Assembly: GCF_017104565.1 (NCBI RefSeq)
Contig: NZ_JAAGPD010000070.1
Coordinates: 1 to 48,459 of the forward strand
Direction of reading: 5' to 3'
From: Paraburkholderia sp. Tr-20389
Lineage (GTDB): Bacteria > Pseudomonadota > Gammaproteobacteria > Burkholderiales > Burkholderiaceae
Length of the DNA: 48,459 nucleotides
The position numbers were made by a program, and so were the translations under genes. The notes beneath the pieces were generated by a model. It saw only the letters and a program-made list of their open reading frames with translations, did no database searches and was not told the DNA's origin. Within the stretch, counting starts at the first letter, position 1, and each line of letters begins with the position of its first letter. Positions 8,001 to 15,326 of this stretch are shown here, piece by piece.

Positions 8001-9921
8001 CGTGGTCGGCGTCGGCGACATGTCGGGTGACGTGTTCGGCAACGGCATGCTGCTGTCGCAACACATTCGCCTCATCGCCGCGTTCGATCACCGTCACGTG
8101 TTTCTCGACCCGAACCCCGATCCATCGACGAGTTTCGCCGAGCGTCAGCGGCTCTTCAATCTGGACCGTTCGAGCTGGGCCGACTACGATCCCGCGCTGA
8201 TCTCGGCGGGCGGCGGCGTGTTCGCGCGCACGGCGAAGACGATTCCGCTTTCGCAGGCGGTGCAGTCGATGCTCGGCATCAACGCTGTCGCGTTGTCGCC
8301 CGCCGAACTGGTGCGCGCGATCTTGCAGGCGCCCGTGGACTTGCTCTACAACGGCGGTATCGGCACTTATGTGAAGGCGAGCCGCGAGACGCATGCGCAG
8401 GTCGGCGACAAGACGAACGACGCCGTGCGCGTGAACGGCTGCGATCTGCGCTGCAAGGTGGTCGCGGAAGGCGGCAATCTCGGCTTCACGCAACACGGGC
8501 GTATCGAGTTCGCGCAGCACGGCGGCCGCATGAATACGGATGCGATCGACAATTCGGCGGGCGTCGATTGCTCGGATCACGAAGTCAACATCAAGATTCT
8601 GCTCGGCCTCGTGGTCGCGGACGGCGAGATGACGGAGAAGCAGCGCAACGCGTTGCTCGCCGAAATGACGGAGGAAGTGGGTCTGCTCGTGCTGCAGGAC
8701 AACTACTATCAGACCCAGGCGCTGTCGATTGCAGGCCGCTATGCAGCCGAACTGTTCGACGCCGAGATGCGCATGATGCGCTATCTCGAACGCGCGGGCC
8801 GTTTGAATCGCGTGATCGAGTTCCTGCCTCCCGAAGACGAAATCAATGAACGGCTCGCCGCGAAGCAGGGTTTGACGTCACCCGAGCGTGCGGTATTGCT
8901 CGCGTACAGCAAGATGTGGCTTTACGACGCGCTGCTCGAATCCGACGTGCCGGAAGACACGCTGGTTGCGGGCATGCTGACCGAATACTTCCCGAAGCCG
9001 CTGCGCCAGCGCTTCAACGAGCCCATGCATCGTCATCCGCTGCGCCGCGAAATTCTGGCCACACACCTGACGAACGCGCTCGTGAATCGTGTCGGCTGCG
9101 CGTTCGTGCACAGCATGATGGAAGAGACGGACGCGAAGCCGGGCGACATCGTGCGCGCATGCATCATCGCGCGCGACGTGTTCGATCTGAACGACGTGTG
9201 GCGCAATATCGACGCGCTCGACAATCGCGTCGCCGACGACGTGCAGGCGCGCATGTTCGTCGAAATCACGAAGCTGCTGGAGCGCGCCGCGTTGTGGTTC
9301 CTGCGTCATCTGCAGTCGGGCGAAGTGACGAACGGCGGCGTGACGGCCTTGATCGCGCGGTGCCGCGATGCCGCGCAACGGCTTGCGCCGCAATTGCCGA
9401 TGCTGTTGCCCGCCGCGGAACTCGAAGCGCTGTCGGAGCGGCAGCGCGTGCTCGTCGATGCGGGTGTCGACAGCGAGCTTGCGGTGCGCGTGGCGAGCGG
9501 CGACATCCCGGCCGCGCTGCTCGATATCGCGGATGTGTCGGCGACGACGGACCGCAGTCTCGAACTCGTCGCGGGCGTGTACTTCGCGTTGAGCACGCAA
9601 CTGAACTATGGGTGGATCGGCGAACGCGCGGCGTCGCTCCCGACGTCGACGCATTGGGACGTGATGGCGCGTGCCGCCGCGCTCGCCGAGCTTGCGCGAC
9701 TCAAGCGCGTGCTGACGACGAGCGCCCTCGCGGAAGCGCCCGAGGCGATGACGGCGGAGGGCGTCGTCGAAGCATGGCGGGCGAAACGAGAGGACGCGCT
9801 CACGCGTTATGCGCAACTGCTGACGGATCTGCGCGCGGCGGGCGGCGCGAGTCTGTCGATGCTGCTCGTGATCGTGCGGGAAATGTCGACGCTCGAACGC
9901 CGTCCGGTGTCGGCGAGCTAG
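5065..9921 (+). CDS. gdhB: NAD-specific glutamate dehydrogenase, large (about 180 kDa) type
   Basis: It oxidatively deaminates glutamate to 2-oxoglutarate and ammonia with NAD, in the cytoplasm, mainly for growth on amino acids. The protein is 1618 aa, the usual size of the large bacterial GDH family (about 1600). The N-terminal half is the regulatory ACT-like region (PFLVDSVAM near residue 110). The catalytic core carries the Lys-rich glycine loop MVKNVVIVPVGSKGG (about 838-852) and ADKGTATFSDYANAI (about 912). The nucleotide-binding turn VGVGDMSGDVFG follows near 982. The start is ATG 5065, five nt after GGAGG; an upstream in-frame extension has no such site. It is a single-gene unit followed by a hairpin terminator. 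Confidence 0.95.
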   Translation: MQAKNEEAIAHLLNDVVEFARGRLPEPAFAAVEPLLRHYYDFADADDLQSRGIADLYGAAMAHWQTAQRFVPGSERLRVYNPILEQHGWHSDHTVIEIVNDDMPFLVDSVAMAVNRQGLALHSVLHPVFRIWRGKDGGIERIAPGGASSDDGQSQLASFIHFEVDRCGDAAKLDALRNEIAKVLGDVRAAVEDWPKIVDIARTTIRDMAARETSPEGVEARAFLEWMVADHFTFLGQRDYELVTHDGQYGFRGLAGSGLGILRETLRPQGASEVTPLPPAAADIIAGAAPIFLTKANSRATVHRPGYLDYVGVKLVGPDGKISGERRFIGLYTSTAYTASASEIPIVRRKCANIVRRAGFLPKGHLGKSLVTVLETYPRDELFQADENELYDTAMGVLRLQEHQRTRMFLRRDRFDRFVSCLVFVPREKYNTDLRRRIAKLLMSAFNGTNVEFTPLLSESTLARIHFVVHAEPGAMPDVDTRELEARLIQVSRRWQDDLADALLDAFGEEQGNRLLQHYADSFPAGYRDDYPARTAVRDIELIERVQGTGHIAMNLYRPIEAGPRAFRFKVYRVGEPIALSRSLPMLEHLGVRVDEERPYLIETPGAAAAWIHDFGLELADDTEFDIERVKDLFEDAFDRVWTGDIEDDNFNRLVLRAQLSAREVTILRAYAKYLRQVGSTFSDAYIERALTGNPAIARMLVELFVARSDPAPATSRDTRVERLLKTIESALDEVPNLDEDRILRQFLGVINATQRTNYYRREANGKPRPYLSFKFDPAKVPGLPEPKPMFEIWVYSPRVEGVHLRGGRVARGGLRWSDRREDFRTEVLGLMKAQMVKNVVIVPVGSKGGFVVKNPPPPTDREVWMREGVACYQTFLRGLLDLTDNRVGGQIVPPPDVVRHDPDDPYLVVAADKGTATFSDYANAISQEYGFWLDDAFASGGSVGYDHKKMGITARGAWESVKRHFREMGVDTQTTDFTVVGVGDMSGDVFGNGMLLSQHIRLIAAFDHRHVFLDPNPDPSTSFAERQRLFNLDRSSWADYDPALISAGGGVFARTAKTIPLSQAVQSMLGINAVALSPAELVRAILQAPVDLLYNGGIGTYVKASRETHAQVGDKTNDAVRVNGCDLRCKVVAEGGNLGFTQHGRIEFAQHGGRMNTDAIDNSAGVDCSDHEVNIKILLGLVVADGEMTEKQRNALLAEMTEEVGLLVLQDNYYQTQALSIAGRYAAELFDAEMRMMRYLERAGRLNRVIEFLPPEDEINERLAAKQGLTSPERAVLLAYSKMWLYDALLESDVPEDTLVAGMLTEYFPKPLRQRFNEPMHRHPLRREILATHLTNALVNRVGCAFVHSMMEETDAKPGDIVRACIIARDVFDLNDVWRNIDALDNRVADDVQARMFVEITKLLERAALWFLRHLQSGEVTNGGVTALIARCRDAAQRLAPQLPMLLPAAELEALSERQRVLVDAGVDSELAVRVASGDIPAALLDIADVSATTDRSLELVAGVYFALSTQLNYGWIGERAASLPTSTHWDVMARAAALAELARLKRVLTTSALAEAPEAMTAEGVVEAWRAKREDALTRYAQLLTDLRAAGGASLSMLLVIVREMSTLERRPVSAS

Positions 9922-9945
9922 CCTGCGTGCGATCTTCGATACCAC

Positions 9946-9972
9946 GCGCCGTCGTCGCGAAGATGACGGCGC
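9946..9972 (+). terminator. Rho-independent terminator after the glutamate dehydrogenase gene
   Basis: GCGCCGTC (9946-9953) pairs with GACGGCGC (9965-9972) across an 11-nt loop, followed by ATTTTTCTTT. Confidence 0.85.
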
Positions 9973-10056
9973 ATTTTTCTTTGCACGGACCGATTCGACG
10001 GTGTGGCAGCGGATTGCCGGATAATAGCCGGATCGACCCACCGTCATTTCATCATC

Positions 10057-11118
10057 ATGAACGAACCTGCTGTCAGTTCCAACGTTCCTCGCCTCACGAG
10101 TCTGTCGCACGGCGGCGGCTGCGGCTGCAAGATCGCGCCGGGCGTGTTGTCCGATCTGCTGAAGCGCAACCTGCCGATGCCGTCGTTTCCCGATCTGCTG
10201 GTCGGCACGGAAACGTCGGACGATGCCGCCGTATATCGCCTCAATGACGAGCAGGCGATCATCGCAACGACCGACTTCTTCATGCCGATCGTCGACGATC
10301 CCTACGACTTCGGCCGTATCGCCGCGACCAACGCGCTCTCCGATGTTTACGCGATGGGCGGCAAGCCGATTCTCGCGCTTGCGCTGGTGGGCATGCCGAT
10401 CAACGTGCTGCCGCACGATGTGATCGCGGCCGTGCTGCGCGGCGGCGAGGATGTCTGCACACAGGCGGGCATTCCCGTCGCAGGCGGCCATTCGATCGAT
10501 TCGGTGGAGCCGATCTACGGCCTCGCCGCGCTCGGTGTCGTGCATCCGAAGCGTGTGAAGCGCAATGCGTCGGCGCAGGCGGGCGATGTGCTCGTGCTCG
10601 GCAAGCCGCTCGGCGTCGGCGTGCTGTCGGCGGCGCTCAAGAAAAACCAGCTCGATGAAGCGGGTTACGCCGCGATGATCGCCGCGACGACCAAGCTCAA
10701 CCGTCCGGGCACGGAACTGGCCGCGCTCGACGGCGTGCACGCGATGACGGACGTGACGGGCTTCGGCCTGCTCGGCCACACGCTGGAACTCGCACGCGGC
10801 GCGCAATTGACCGCACGCGTGCGATACGCGGATCTTCCGTGGATTGCAGGCGCCGAGGCATTCGCGGCAGCGGGCACATTCACGGGTGCGTCTGGGCGCA
10901 ACTGGGCGTCGTATGGCGAAGACGTGCTTCTCGCCGATGCCCTGCCCGATACCGCACGCACGTTGCTGACCGATCCGCAGACTTCGGGCGGGCTGCTCGT
11001 GTCGTGCGCGCCGTCAGCCGCCGACGACGTGCTCGCAATCTTCCGCGCCGACGGCTTCGACCACGCAGTGGTGATCGGCGAACTGCACGACGGCGCGCCG
11101 CGTGTCGAAGTGGTGTGA
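10057..11118 (+). CDS. selD: Selenide, water dikinase (selenophosphate synthetase)
   Basis: It makes selenophosphate from selenide and ATP, the selenium donor for selenocysteine or for 2-selenouridine in tRNA. The 353-aa length is normal. The catalytic N-terminal motif GGGCGCKI has Cys22 and Lys25 (the E. coli Cys17/Lys20 equivalents), so this is the Cys and not the selenocysteine form. ATP-binding AIR-synthase features follow: TDFFMPIVDDPYDFGRIAATNALSD is split across about 70-95, and DVTGFGLLGH lies near 230. ATG 10057 was preferred over a GTG at 10003 because homology begins close to it, although no strong Shine-Dalgarno is visible. No selA, selB or selU lies in the window. Confidence 0.95.
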   Translation: MNEPAVSSNVPRLTSLSHGGGCGCKIAPGVLSDLLKRNLPMPSFPDLLVGTETSDDAAVYRLNDEQAIIATTDFFMPIVDDPYDFGRIAATNALSDVYAMGGKPILALALVGMPINVLPHDVIAAVLRGGEDVCTQAGIPVAGGHSIDSVEPIYGLAALGVVHPKRVKRNASAQAGDVLVLGKPLGVGVLSAALKKNQLDEAGYAAMIAATTKLNRPGTELAALDGVHAMTDVTGFGLLGHTLELARGAQLTARVRYADLPWIAGAEAFAAAGTFTGASGRNWASYGEDVLLADALPDTARTLLTDPQTSGGLLVSCAPSAADDVLAIFRADGFDHAVVIGELHDGAPRVEVV

Positions 11119-11176
11119 TCGTTCATCCATCCATTCGCATCACAACGCATCGCAATACGACCAACCACAAGAGCCA

Positions 11177-12103
11177 ATGAAAGAAGAATCACCGAAGGCC
11201 ATTTTTTACGCGCTGGCGGCGAACGCGGGCATCGCCGTCTGCAAGTTCGCGGCAGCGGCGTTCACGGGTTCCGGCTCGATGTTCGCCGAGGCGATTCACT
11301 CGACAGCCGATTGCGGCAATCAGGTCTTGCTGCTGTTCGGACTGAAACAGGCACGCCGGCCCGCGAGCCTGCTGCATCCGCTCGGCGCGGGGCGCGTGAT
11401 CTATTTCTATTCGCTGATCGTCGCGCTGCTGCTGTTTTTCGTGGGCGGCGTGTTTTCGGTGTATGAGGGCATTCATCGTCTGATGGCGCACGAGCCCTTG
11501 TCGCACGCGTATATCGCGCTGGGCGTGCTGGGTGTATCGGTCGTGCTCGAAACGTTCTCGCTGATGGGGGCGATCCGCGAAATACGCAAGACTAATCCCG
11601 ACAAATCGATGTGGCGATGGTTTCGCGAGACGCGTGAATCCGAATTGCTCGTCGTGACAGGCGAAGACGTGGCCGCGCTGCTCGGCCTTGCGATGGCCTT
11701 CGTCGCCGTGCTGATGACGATGATCACGGGCAATCCGATGTACGACGCGTGCGGTTCCATCGGCGTCGGTGTGTTGCTGATGGTGATTGCGTTTTTGGTG
11801 GCGCGCGAAGTGAAGTCGATGATCATCGGCGAATCGGCAAGCCCGGAAGTGCGGCGTGCGATCGAAGCGCATCTGCGCACGCGCAAGGAAATCCGCAGCA
11901 TCATCAATCTGATCACGCTGCAATGGGGACGCCATGTGGTCGTCGCGGTGCAGGCGGAAATGATCGACTATGAAAGCGGCCGCGCGATGGTCGATGCGAT
12001 CAATATCGTCGAGGCGGATTTGCAGGAGAAGTTTCCGCAAGTGCGCTGGGTGTTTTTCGAGCCGGACGTGCCGAGAGTGAGAACCGAGGCTTCGCTGGAT
12101 TGA
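11177..12103 (+). CDS. Cation diffusion facilitator family transporter
   Basis: A 308-aa inner-membrane protein with about six hydrophobic helices, probably exporting a divalent metal (Zn, Fe, Mn or Co) in exchange for protons. The TM2 metal site HSTAD (near residue 41) and the TM5-type acidic motif GEDVAALLG (near 161) are present. A cytoplasmic C-terminal domain (about 215-300) follows, as in CDF proteins. The EDxAALLG form places it nearer the SLC30A9-like branch than FieF/ZitB. It starts 58 nt after selD and may be co-transcribed with it. The metal cannot be told from sequence. A strong terminator lies just downstream. Confidence 0.88.
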   Translation: MKEESPKAIFYALAANAGIAVCKFAAAAFTGSGSMFAEAIHSTADCGNQVLLLFGLKQARRPASLLHPLGAGRVIYFYSLIVALLLFFVGGVFSVYEGIHRLMAHEPLSHAYIALGVLGVSVVLETFSLMGAIREIRKTNPDKSMWRWFRETRESELLVVTGEDVAALLGLAMAFVAVLMTMITGNPMYDACGSIGVGVLLMVIAFLVAREVKSMIIGESASPEVRRAIEAHLRTRKEIRSIINLITLQWGRHVVVAVQAEMIDYESGRAMVDAINIVEADLQEKFPQVRWVFFEPDVPRVRTEASLD

Positions 12104-12122
12104 TCTTCCGTGCGCGGAACTG

Positions 12123-12161
12123 GACCCGCGAATGGTGCAAATGATGCATCGTTCGCGGGTC
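12123..12161 (+). terminator. Rho-independent terminator after the CDF gene
   Basis: GACCCGCGAA (12123-12132) pairs with TTCGCGGGTC (12152-12161), with a 19-nt loop, followed by TTTTCGTTTTT. Confidence 0.85.
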
Positions 12162-12251
12162 TTTTCGTTTTTGCATCTACCTTTTCGCCTTGCTGTTTTG
12201 CACTCGATTTATGCGAATCAGCTAATCGTATCGGCAAGTGGAATTAGCCAA

Positions 12252-12279
12252 TGGAAAACAATTCGATGCCACCTATACT
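12252..12279 (+). promoter_or_regulatory. Possible sigma-70 promoter of the nucleoside permease gene
   Basis: TGGAAA (12252-12257, 4/6 to TTGACA), a 16-nt spacer and TATACT (12274-12279, 5/6 to TATAAT), about 73 bp upstream of the start codon. The flanks are AT-rich compared with the genes. Confidence 0.35.
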
Positions 12280-12352
12280 AAGCTCCGCCCTGTTACGCGA
12301 GGGCATGCATTCCAGTTCCAATCTTTTAACGCGCTTAAAGAAAGGACTTGTC

Positions 12353-13420
12353 ATGGTAACTCGCACGGTAGGCGCATTGACGGCTCTGGCATTGGCCGCA
12401 TGCACGGCCGTTTCGCCGCTGGCCAATGCGCAGGACGATGGTTTCGCGCAAGACAGTGGCGAATCGCATGGCCGTTCTGTCAAGGTGATGATCATTTCGA
12501 TGTTCGGACCGGAAGGGCAGGTGTGGCTCAATAAACTCGGGCCGTGGCAGGACATTCCCGTCGCAGGGCTGTCGCCCGATTATCCGAACATTCATTGCAA
12601 CAAGCAGGACGTCTGCGTGATGACGACGGGCATGGGACACAGCAATGCCGCCGCATCGACGATGGCGCTCGCGTTCTCGTCACGTTTCGATTTGCGCCAC
12701 ACCTATTTCATGGTGGCGGGCATCGCGGGCATCGATCCGATTCAAGGCACGGTGGGCTCGGCAGCATGGGCCAAATACCTCGTTGACTTCGGCATTCAGT
12801 GGGAAATCGATGGACGCGAAATTCCCGCTGGCTGGACTACGGGCTATCTGGGCATCAATACGAAAAGCCCCACGGAAAAGCCGCCGCTCGATTACCGCAC
12901 CGAAGTCTTCCAGCTGAATACGCGTCTCGCGAATACGGCTTTCGCGTTGTCGCGCAACGTGGTGCTGGCGGACAACGCGGATGCGCAAGCGGCGCGCGCC
13001 AAATACAGCTATGCGCCTGCCAATCGTCCGCCGACTGTCATTCAATGCGACACGCTGGCGGGCGATACGTGGTGGTCCGGCACCAAGCTCGGCGAACGCG
13101 CGCGCGACTGGACGAAGATTCTGACGGACGGCAAGGGCGTCTATTGCACGACGCAACAGGAAGACAATTCGACCTATGAAGCATTGAAGCGCGCGGCGAG
13201 TGTGCATCGTGTCGATTTGAATCGTGTGGCCGTGTTGCGCGCGGGTTCAGATTTCGATCGTCCTTATGATGGACAGACGAGCGCGGACAACCTGCTCAAT
13301 TATGCCGCTCAAGGCGGCTTCACGATCGCGCTGGAGAATCTGTACCGTGCGGGCAATCCGCTGGTTCAGGACATCGTTACGCATTGGGGCGAATGGCGCA
13401 ACGGCGTGCCGCAGCGTTGA
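12353..13420 (+). CDS. Purine nucleoside permease (NUP) family protein, exported
   Basis: A 355-aa protein starting at ATG 12353, preceded by AAAGGA. The N-terminus is a signal sequence ending either at ANA (residues 24-26) or at a lipobox-like LAAC, so it may be a free periplasmic protein or a lipoprotein. The body matches the NUP family first described as a nucleoside permease in Candida (SVKVMIISMF, TTGMGHSNAA, TYFMVAGIAGIDP). The fold resembles nucleoside phosphorylases, and in bacteria such proteins are exported, so binding or cleavage of nucleosides in the periplasm is more likely than transport. It is a single-gene unit with its own terminator. The family is confident, the biochemical role is not. 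Confidence 0.85.
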   Translation: MVTRTVGALTALALAACTAVSPLANAQDDGFAQDSGESHGRSVKVMIISMFGPEGQVWLNKLGPWQDIPVAGLSPDYPNIHCNKQDVCVMTTGMGHSNAAASTMALAFSSRFDLRHTYFMVAGIAGIDPIQGTVGSAAWAKYLVDFGIQWEIDGREIPAGWTTGYLGINTKSPTEKPPLDYRTEVFQLNTRLANTAFALSRNVVLADNADAQAARAKYSYAPANRPPTVIQCDTLAGDTWWSGTKLGERARDWTKILTDGKGVYCTTQQEDNSTYEALKRAASVHRVDLNRVAVLRAGSDFDRPYDGQTSADNLLNYAAQGGFTIALENLYRAGNPLVQDIVTHWGEWRNGVPQR

Positions 13421-13439
13421 CGTCGTATCGTTAGTAACG

Positions 13440-13476
13440 CAAAGCGCTCAATCGCTTTATGCGGTTGAGCGCTTTG
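13440..13476. terminator. Bidirectional terminator between the NUP gene and the DUF4148 unit
   Basis: A perfect 12-bp stem, CAAAGCGCTCAA (13440-13451) with TTGAGCGCTTTG (13465-13476), and a 13-nt loop; a short U-rich tail (tcttt) follows on the + strand. Confidence 0.85.
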
Positions 13477-13494
13477 TCTTTCAATGAACGCTTC

Positions 13495-13527
13495 AGCTTG
13501 ATGCGAGCTTGATGCGAGCTTAATGCG
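13495..13527. repeat. Three tandem copies of an 11-bp unit
   Basis: AGCTTGATGCG at 13495 and 13506, and AGCTTAATGCG at 13517. The single G-to-A change in the last copy creates the TAA stop (on the - strand) of the 22-codon ORF. Confidence 0.9.
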
Positions 13528-13588
13528 AACGATATGGCGTCCAGACGGGAACGTCCGAACCCCAGTCGTCGAGTTCCGATGGGCTCAT
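13520..13588 (-). CDS. Candidate 22-aa small protein
   Basis: The ORF runs from ATG at 13588 to TAA at 13520 and encodes MSPSELDDWGSDVPVWTPYR plus SH. An excellent Shine-Dalgarno, GAAGGAG, ends 6 nt before the ATG, which is the main reason to believe it is translated. It lies 32 nt downstream of the DUF4148 gene on the same strand, so the two may share an mRNA. The peptide is acidic and aromatic (two Trp, one Tyr), with no signal peptide or membrane segment. Function is unknown. Confidence 0.5.
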   Translation of the reverse strand: MSPSELDDWGSDVPVWTPYRSH

Positions 13589-13620
13589 GTTCGACTCCTT
13601 CGATAAGAACGAAAACACGT

Positions 13621-13932
13621 TTATTGACTGCGTGCGACGCGCACGTTGCCGTCGCCGCTTTGCTTGTCGAGGCGTTCGGCTTGCGTGCGGCCAATCAGGC
13701 CTTGTTCCGGGTATGAAGTCTTGTTCAGCGAAGGCAGCGTGCCGTCGCGATAGGCATCGGCGACTTCGGCACGCACTTCTGCGCGCGTCTTCGGCGCGGA
13801 TGCGCTAGTCGAGTGTTGCCACCATTGATCGTTGTACGATCCGGCGCGGCCGATGCCACCGCCGCCGCCGGCAAACGCCGGTGCGCTGACGAGCAACGAG
13901 AGAACGAGACCTGCCAGCAGATTGCGCTTCAT
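13621..13932 (-). CDS. DUF4148 domain-containing exported protein
   Basis: A 103-aa protein with a clear signal peptide (MKRNLLAGLVLSLLVSAPAFA, cut after residue 21), then a Gly run and the DUF4148 pattern KTRAEVRAEVADAYRDGTLPSLN...YP. This family is abundant in Burkholderiaceae, periplasmic, and of unknown function; paralogues are often induced by stress or host conditions. The start is preceded by AGGAG. It is apparently the first gene of a short - strand unit with the 22-codon ORF. Confidence 0.9.
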   Translation of the reverse strand: MKRNLLAGLVLSLLVSAPAFAGGGGGIGRAGSYNDQWWQHSTSASAPKTRAEVRAEVADAYRDGTLPSLNKTSYPEQGLIGRTQAERLDKQSGDGNVRVARSQ

Positions 13933-14060
13933 GATTCACTCCTGTCGATTCAGATTCGTTTGCAGTGCCGTCGTGGTGCGGCGCTGCGACAGGGTGAAAT
14001 GTAGGCTTTGACGTGCGGGCGATAAACCCGACTTTCGTGAAATGAATTGTCGCAATTTCA

Positions 14061-14094
14061 GAACAATCGCGGCGCGGTGCCTCCGCGATTGTTC
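14061..14094 (-). terminator. Hairpin terminator after the LysR gene
   Basis: A perfect 12-bp stem, GAACAATCGCGG (14061-14072) with CCGCGATTGTTC (14083-14094), and a 10-nt loop. It is positioned 33 bp downstream of the LysR stop on the - strand; the U-run there is weak. The rest of 13933-14126 should hold the DUF4148 promoter, of which I see no clear elements. Confidence 0.65.
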
Positions 14095-14126
14095 ATTTGC
14101 CTAAAGCCCTTGCGAGCGATGTGGCA

Positions 14127-15131
14127 TTAAGCAACCCACTCCGTCATCACGGGGGTGTTGAGTTCCGGCGCGGACTCTTTCTGCTCGAACGTGCGTTGCG
14201 TGCAGGTTTTGTCGAGGCTTGCGCGGCCGCTCAATAGCGGGCAGCGGTCGAAAATCTCCGCAATCCAGTCGACGAATACGCGCACTTTCGACGACAGATG
14301 CCGGCTGTGCGGATACACCGCGGAAATCGGCATCGGCAGAGGCTTCAGATCCGGCAACACTTCGACGAGTTGGCCCGAACGCAGATGCGGCAGCACCATG
14401 AAGAGCGGCGGCTGGATCAGGCCGAAGCCTTCGAGGCCGCACGTCACGTACGCATCCGCATCGTTGACGGACACCACGCTCTTCATCTTCACCTCGACTT
14501 CCTTCCCGTCGACGAGAAACGACCAGTCCATCACGCGGCCCGTGCGGCTCGAAAAATAATTGACCGCCTTATGCTGTTCGAGGTCTTCGAGCGTATGAGG
14601 AATACCGGCGCGTTCAATATATGCAGGCGCCGCGCACGTTACGCCCTCGAATAACCCTATGCGGCGTGCGACCAATGACGAATCCTGCAGTGCGCCCACC
14701 CGCACCACGCAATCGACGCCTTCCTGCAGCAGGTCGACAGGGCGGTCGGACAGGCCGAGTTGCAGATCGATATCCGGATACTTCGTGTGGAATTCGCACA
14801 AAGCGGGAATCACGAGCAAACGTCCGATCGATCCCGGCATATCGATGCGCAGCTTGCCACTCGGCTTCTTGTTGCCGCTCTGGAAACTCGCTTCCGTCTC
14901 TTCGACGTCCGCGAGAATGCGCACGCAGCGCTCGTAATACGCAGCGCCGTCGGGCGTCAACGACAGACGGCGCGTCGTGCGGTGCAAGAGGCGCGTGCCG
15001 AGAAACGCTTCGAGATTCTGGATGATCGTCGTGACGGATGCGCGGGGAAGATCGAGCGTTTCCGCAGCCCGGGTGAAGCTGTTCGTGTCGACGACCCGGG
15101 TGAACACTTGCATGGCCTGGAGCCGGTCCAT
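14127..15131 (-). CDS. ceoR: LysR-family regulator of the adjacent RND efflux operon (CeoR/BpeT-like)
   Basis: A 334-aa protein starting at ATG 15131 with GGAGG upstream. The N-terminal winged HTH covers residues about 1-60 (MDRLQAMQVFTRVVDTNSFT, then AAETLDLPRASVTTIIQNLE). The effector-binding domain covers about 90-295. It is divergent from a lipase-like gene and a tripartite RND pump, the exact arrangement of ceoR-llpE-ceoAB-opcM in B. cenocepacia and bpeT-llpE-bpeEF-oprC in B. pseudomallei, whose LysR activators respond to small aromatic or drug-like inducers. It probably activates the pump operon and represses itself. The locus assignment rests on gene order plus family, not on a search. 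Confidence 0.85.
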   Translation of the reverse strand: MDRLQAMQVFTRVVDTNSFTRAAETLDLPRASVTTIIQNLEAFLGTRLLHRTTRRLSLTPDGAAYYERCVRILADVEETEASFQSGNKKPSGKLRIDMPGSIGRLLVIPALCEFHTKYPDIDLQLGLSDRPVDLLQEGVDCVVRVGALQDSSLVARRIGLFEGVTCAAPAYIERAGIPHTLEDLEQHKAVNYFSSRTGRVMDWSFLVDGKEVEVKMKSVVSVNDADAYVTCGLEGFGLIQPPLFMVLPHLRSGQLVEVLPDLKPLPMPISAVYPHSRHLSSKVRVFVDWIAEIFDRCPLLSGRASLDKTCTQRTFEQKESAPELNTPVMTEWVA

Positions 15132-15171
15132 TGCAAACCTCCGAATGAGCCGGAGCACTTTGAAGCATCCG

Positions 15172-15197
15172 CTTTAGCCCGCTAAGCCCGGCTAAAG
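15172..15197. promoter_or_regulatory. Dyad in the ceoR-llpE divergent region, candidate LysR-binding site
   Basis: CTTTAGCC (15172-15179) and GGCTAAAG (15190-15197) form a perfect 8-bp inverted repeat with a 10-nt gap, 41-66 bp upstream of the LysR start. LysR proteins bind interrupted dyads of the T-N11-A type in such positions. Confidence 0.45.
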
Positions 15198-15326
15198 GCG
15201 TCGAATAAAGGCATTCGATTGTTCAGGTGCACCGAATTGTGTTGCCGGATTATAGGCATTTATTTGGAAGTCTGCTGACGCCACAATTCGCACCATTCGA
15301 TAGCTTCGCGCATTGCGCTGTTCGAC

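Noticed and set aside
10120-10140. Possible selenocysteine in SelD
   Set aside because: The active-site position is Cys (tgc); no in-frame TGA is present.
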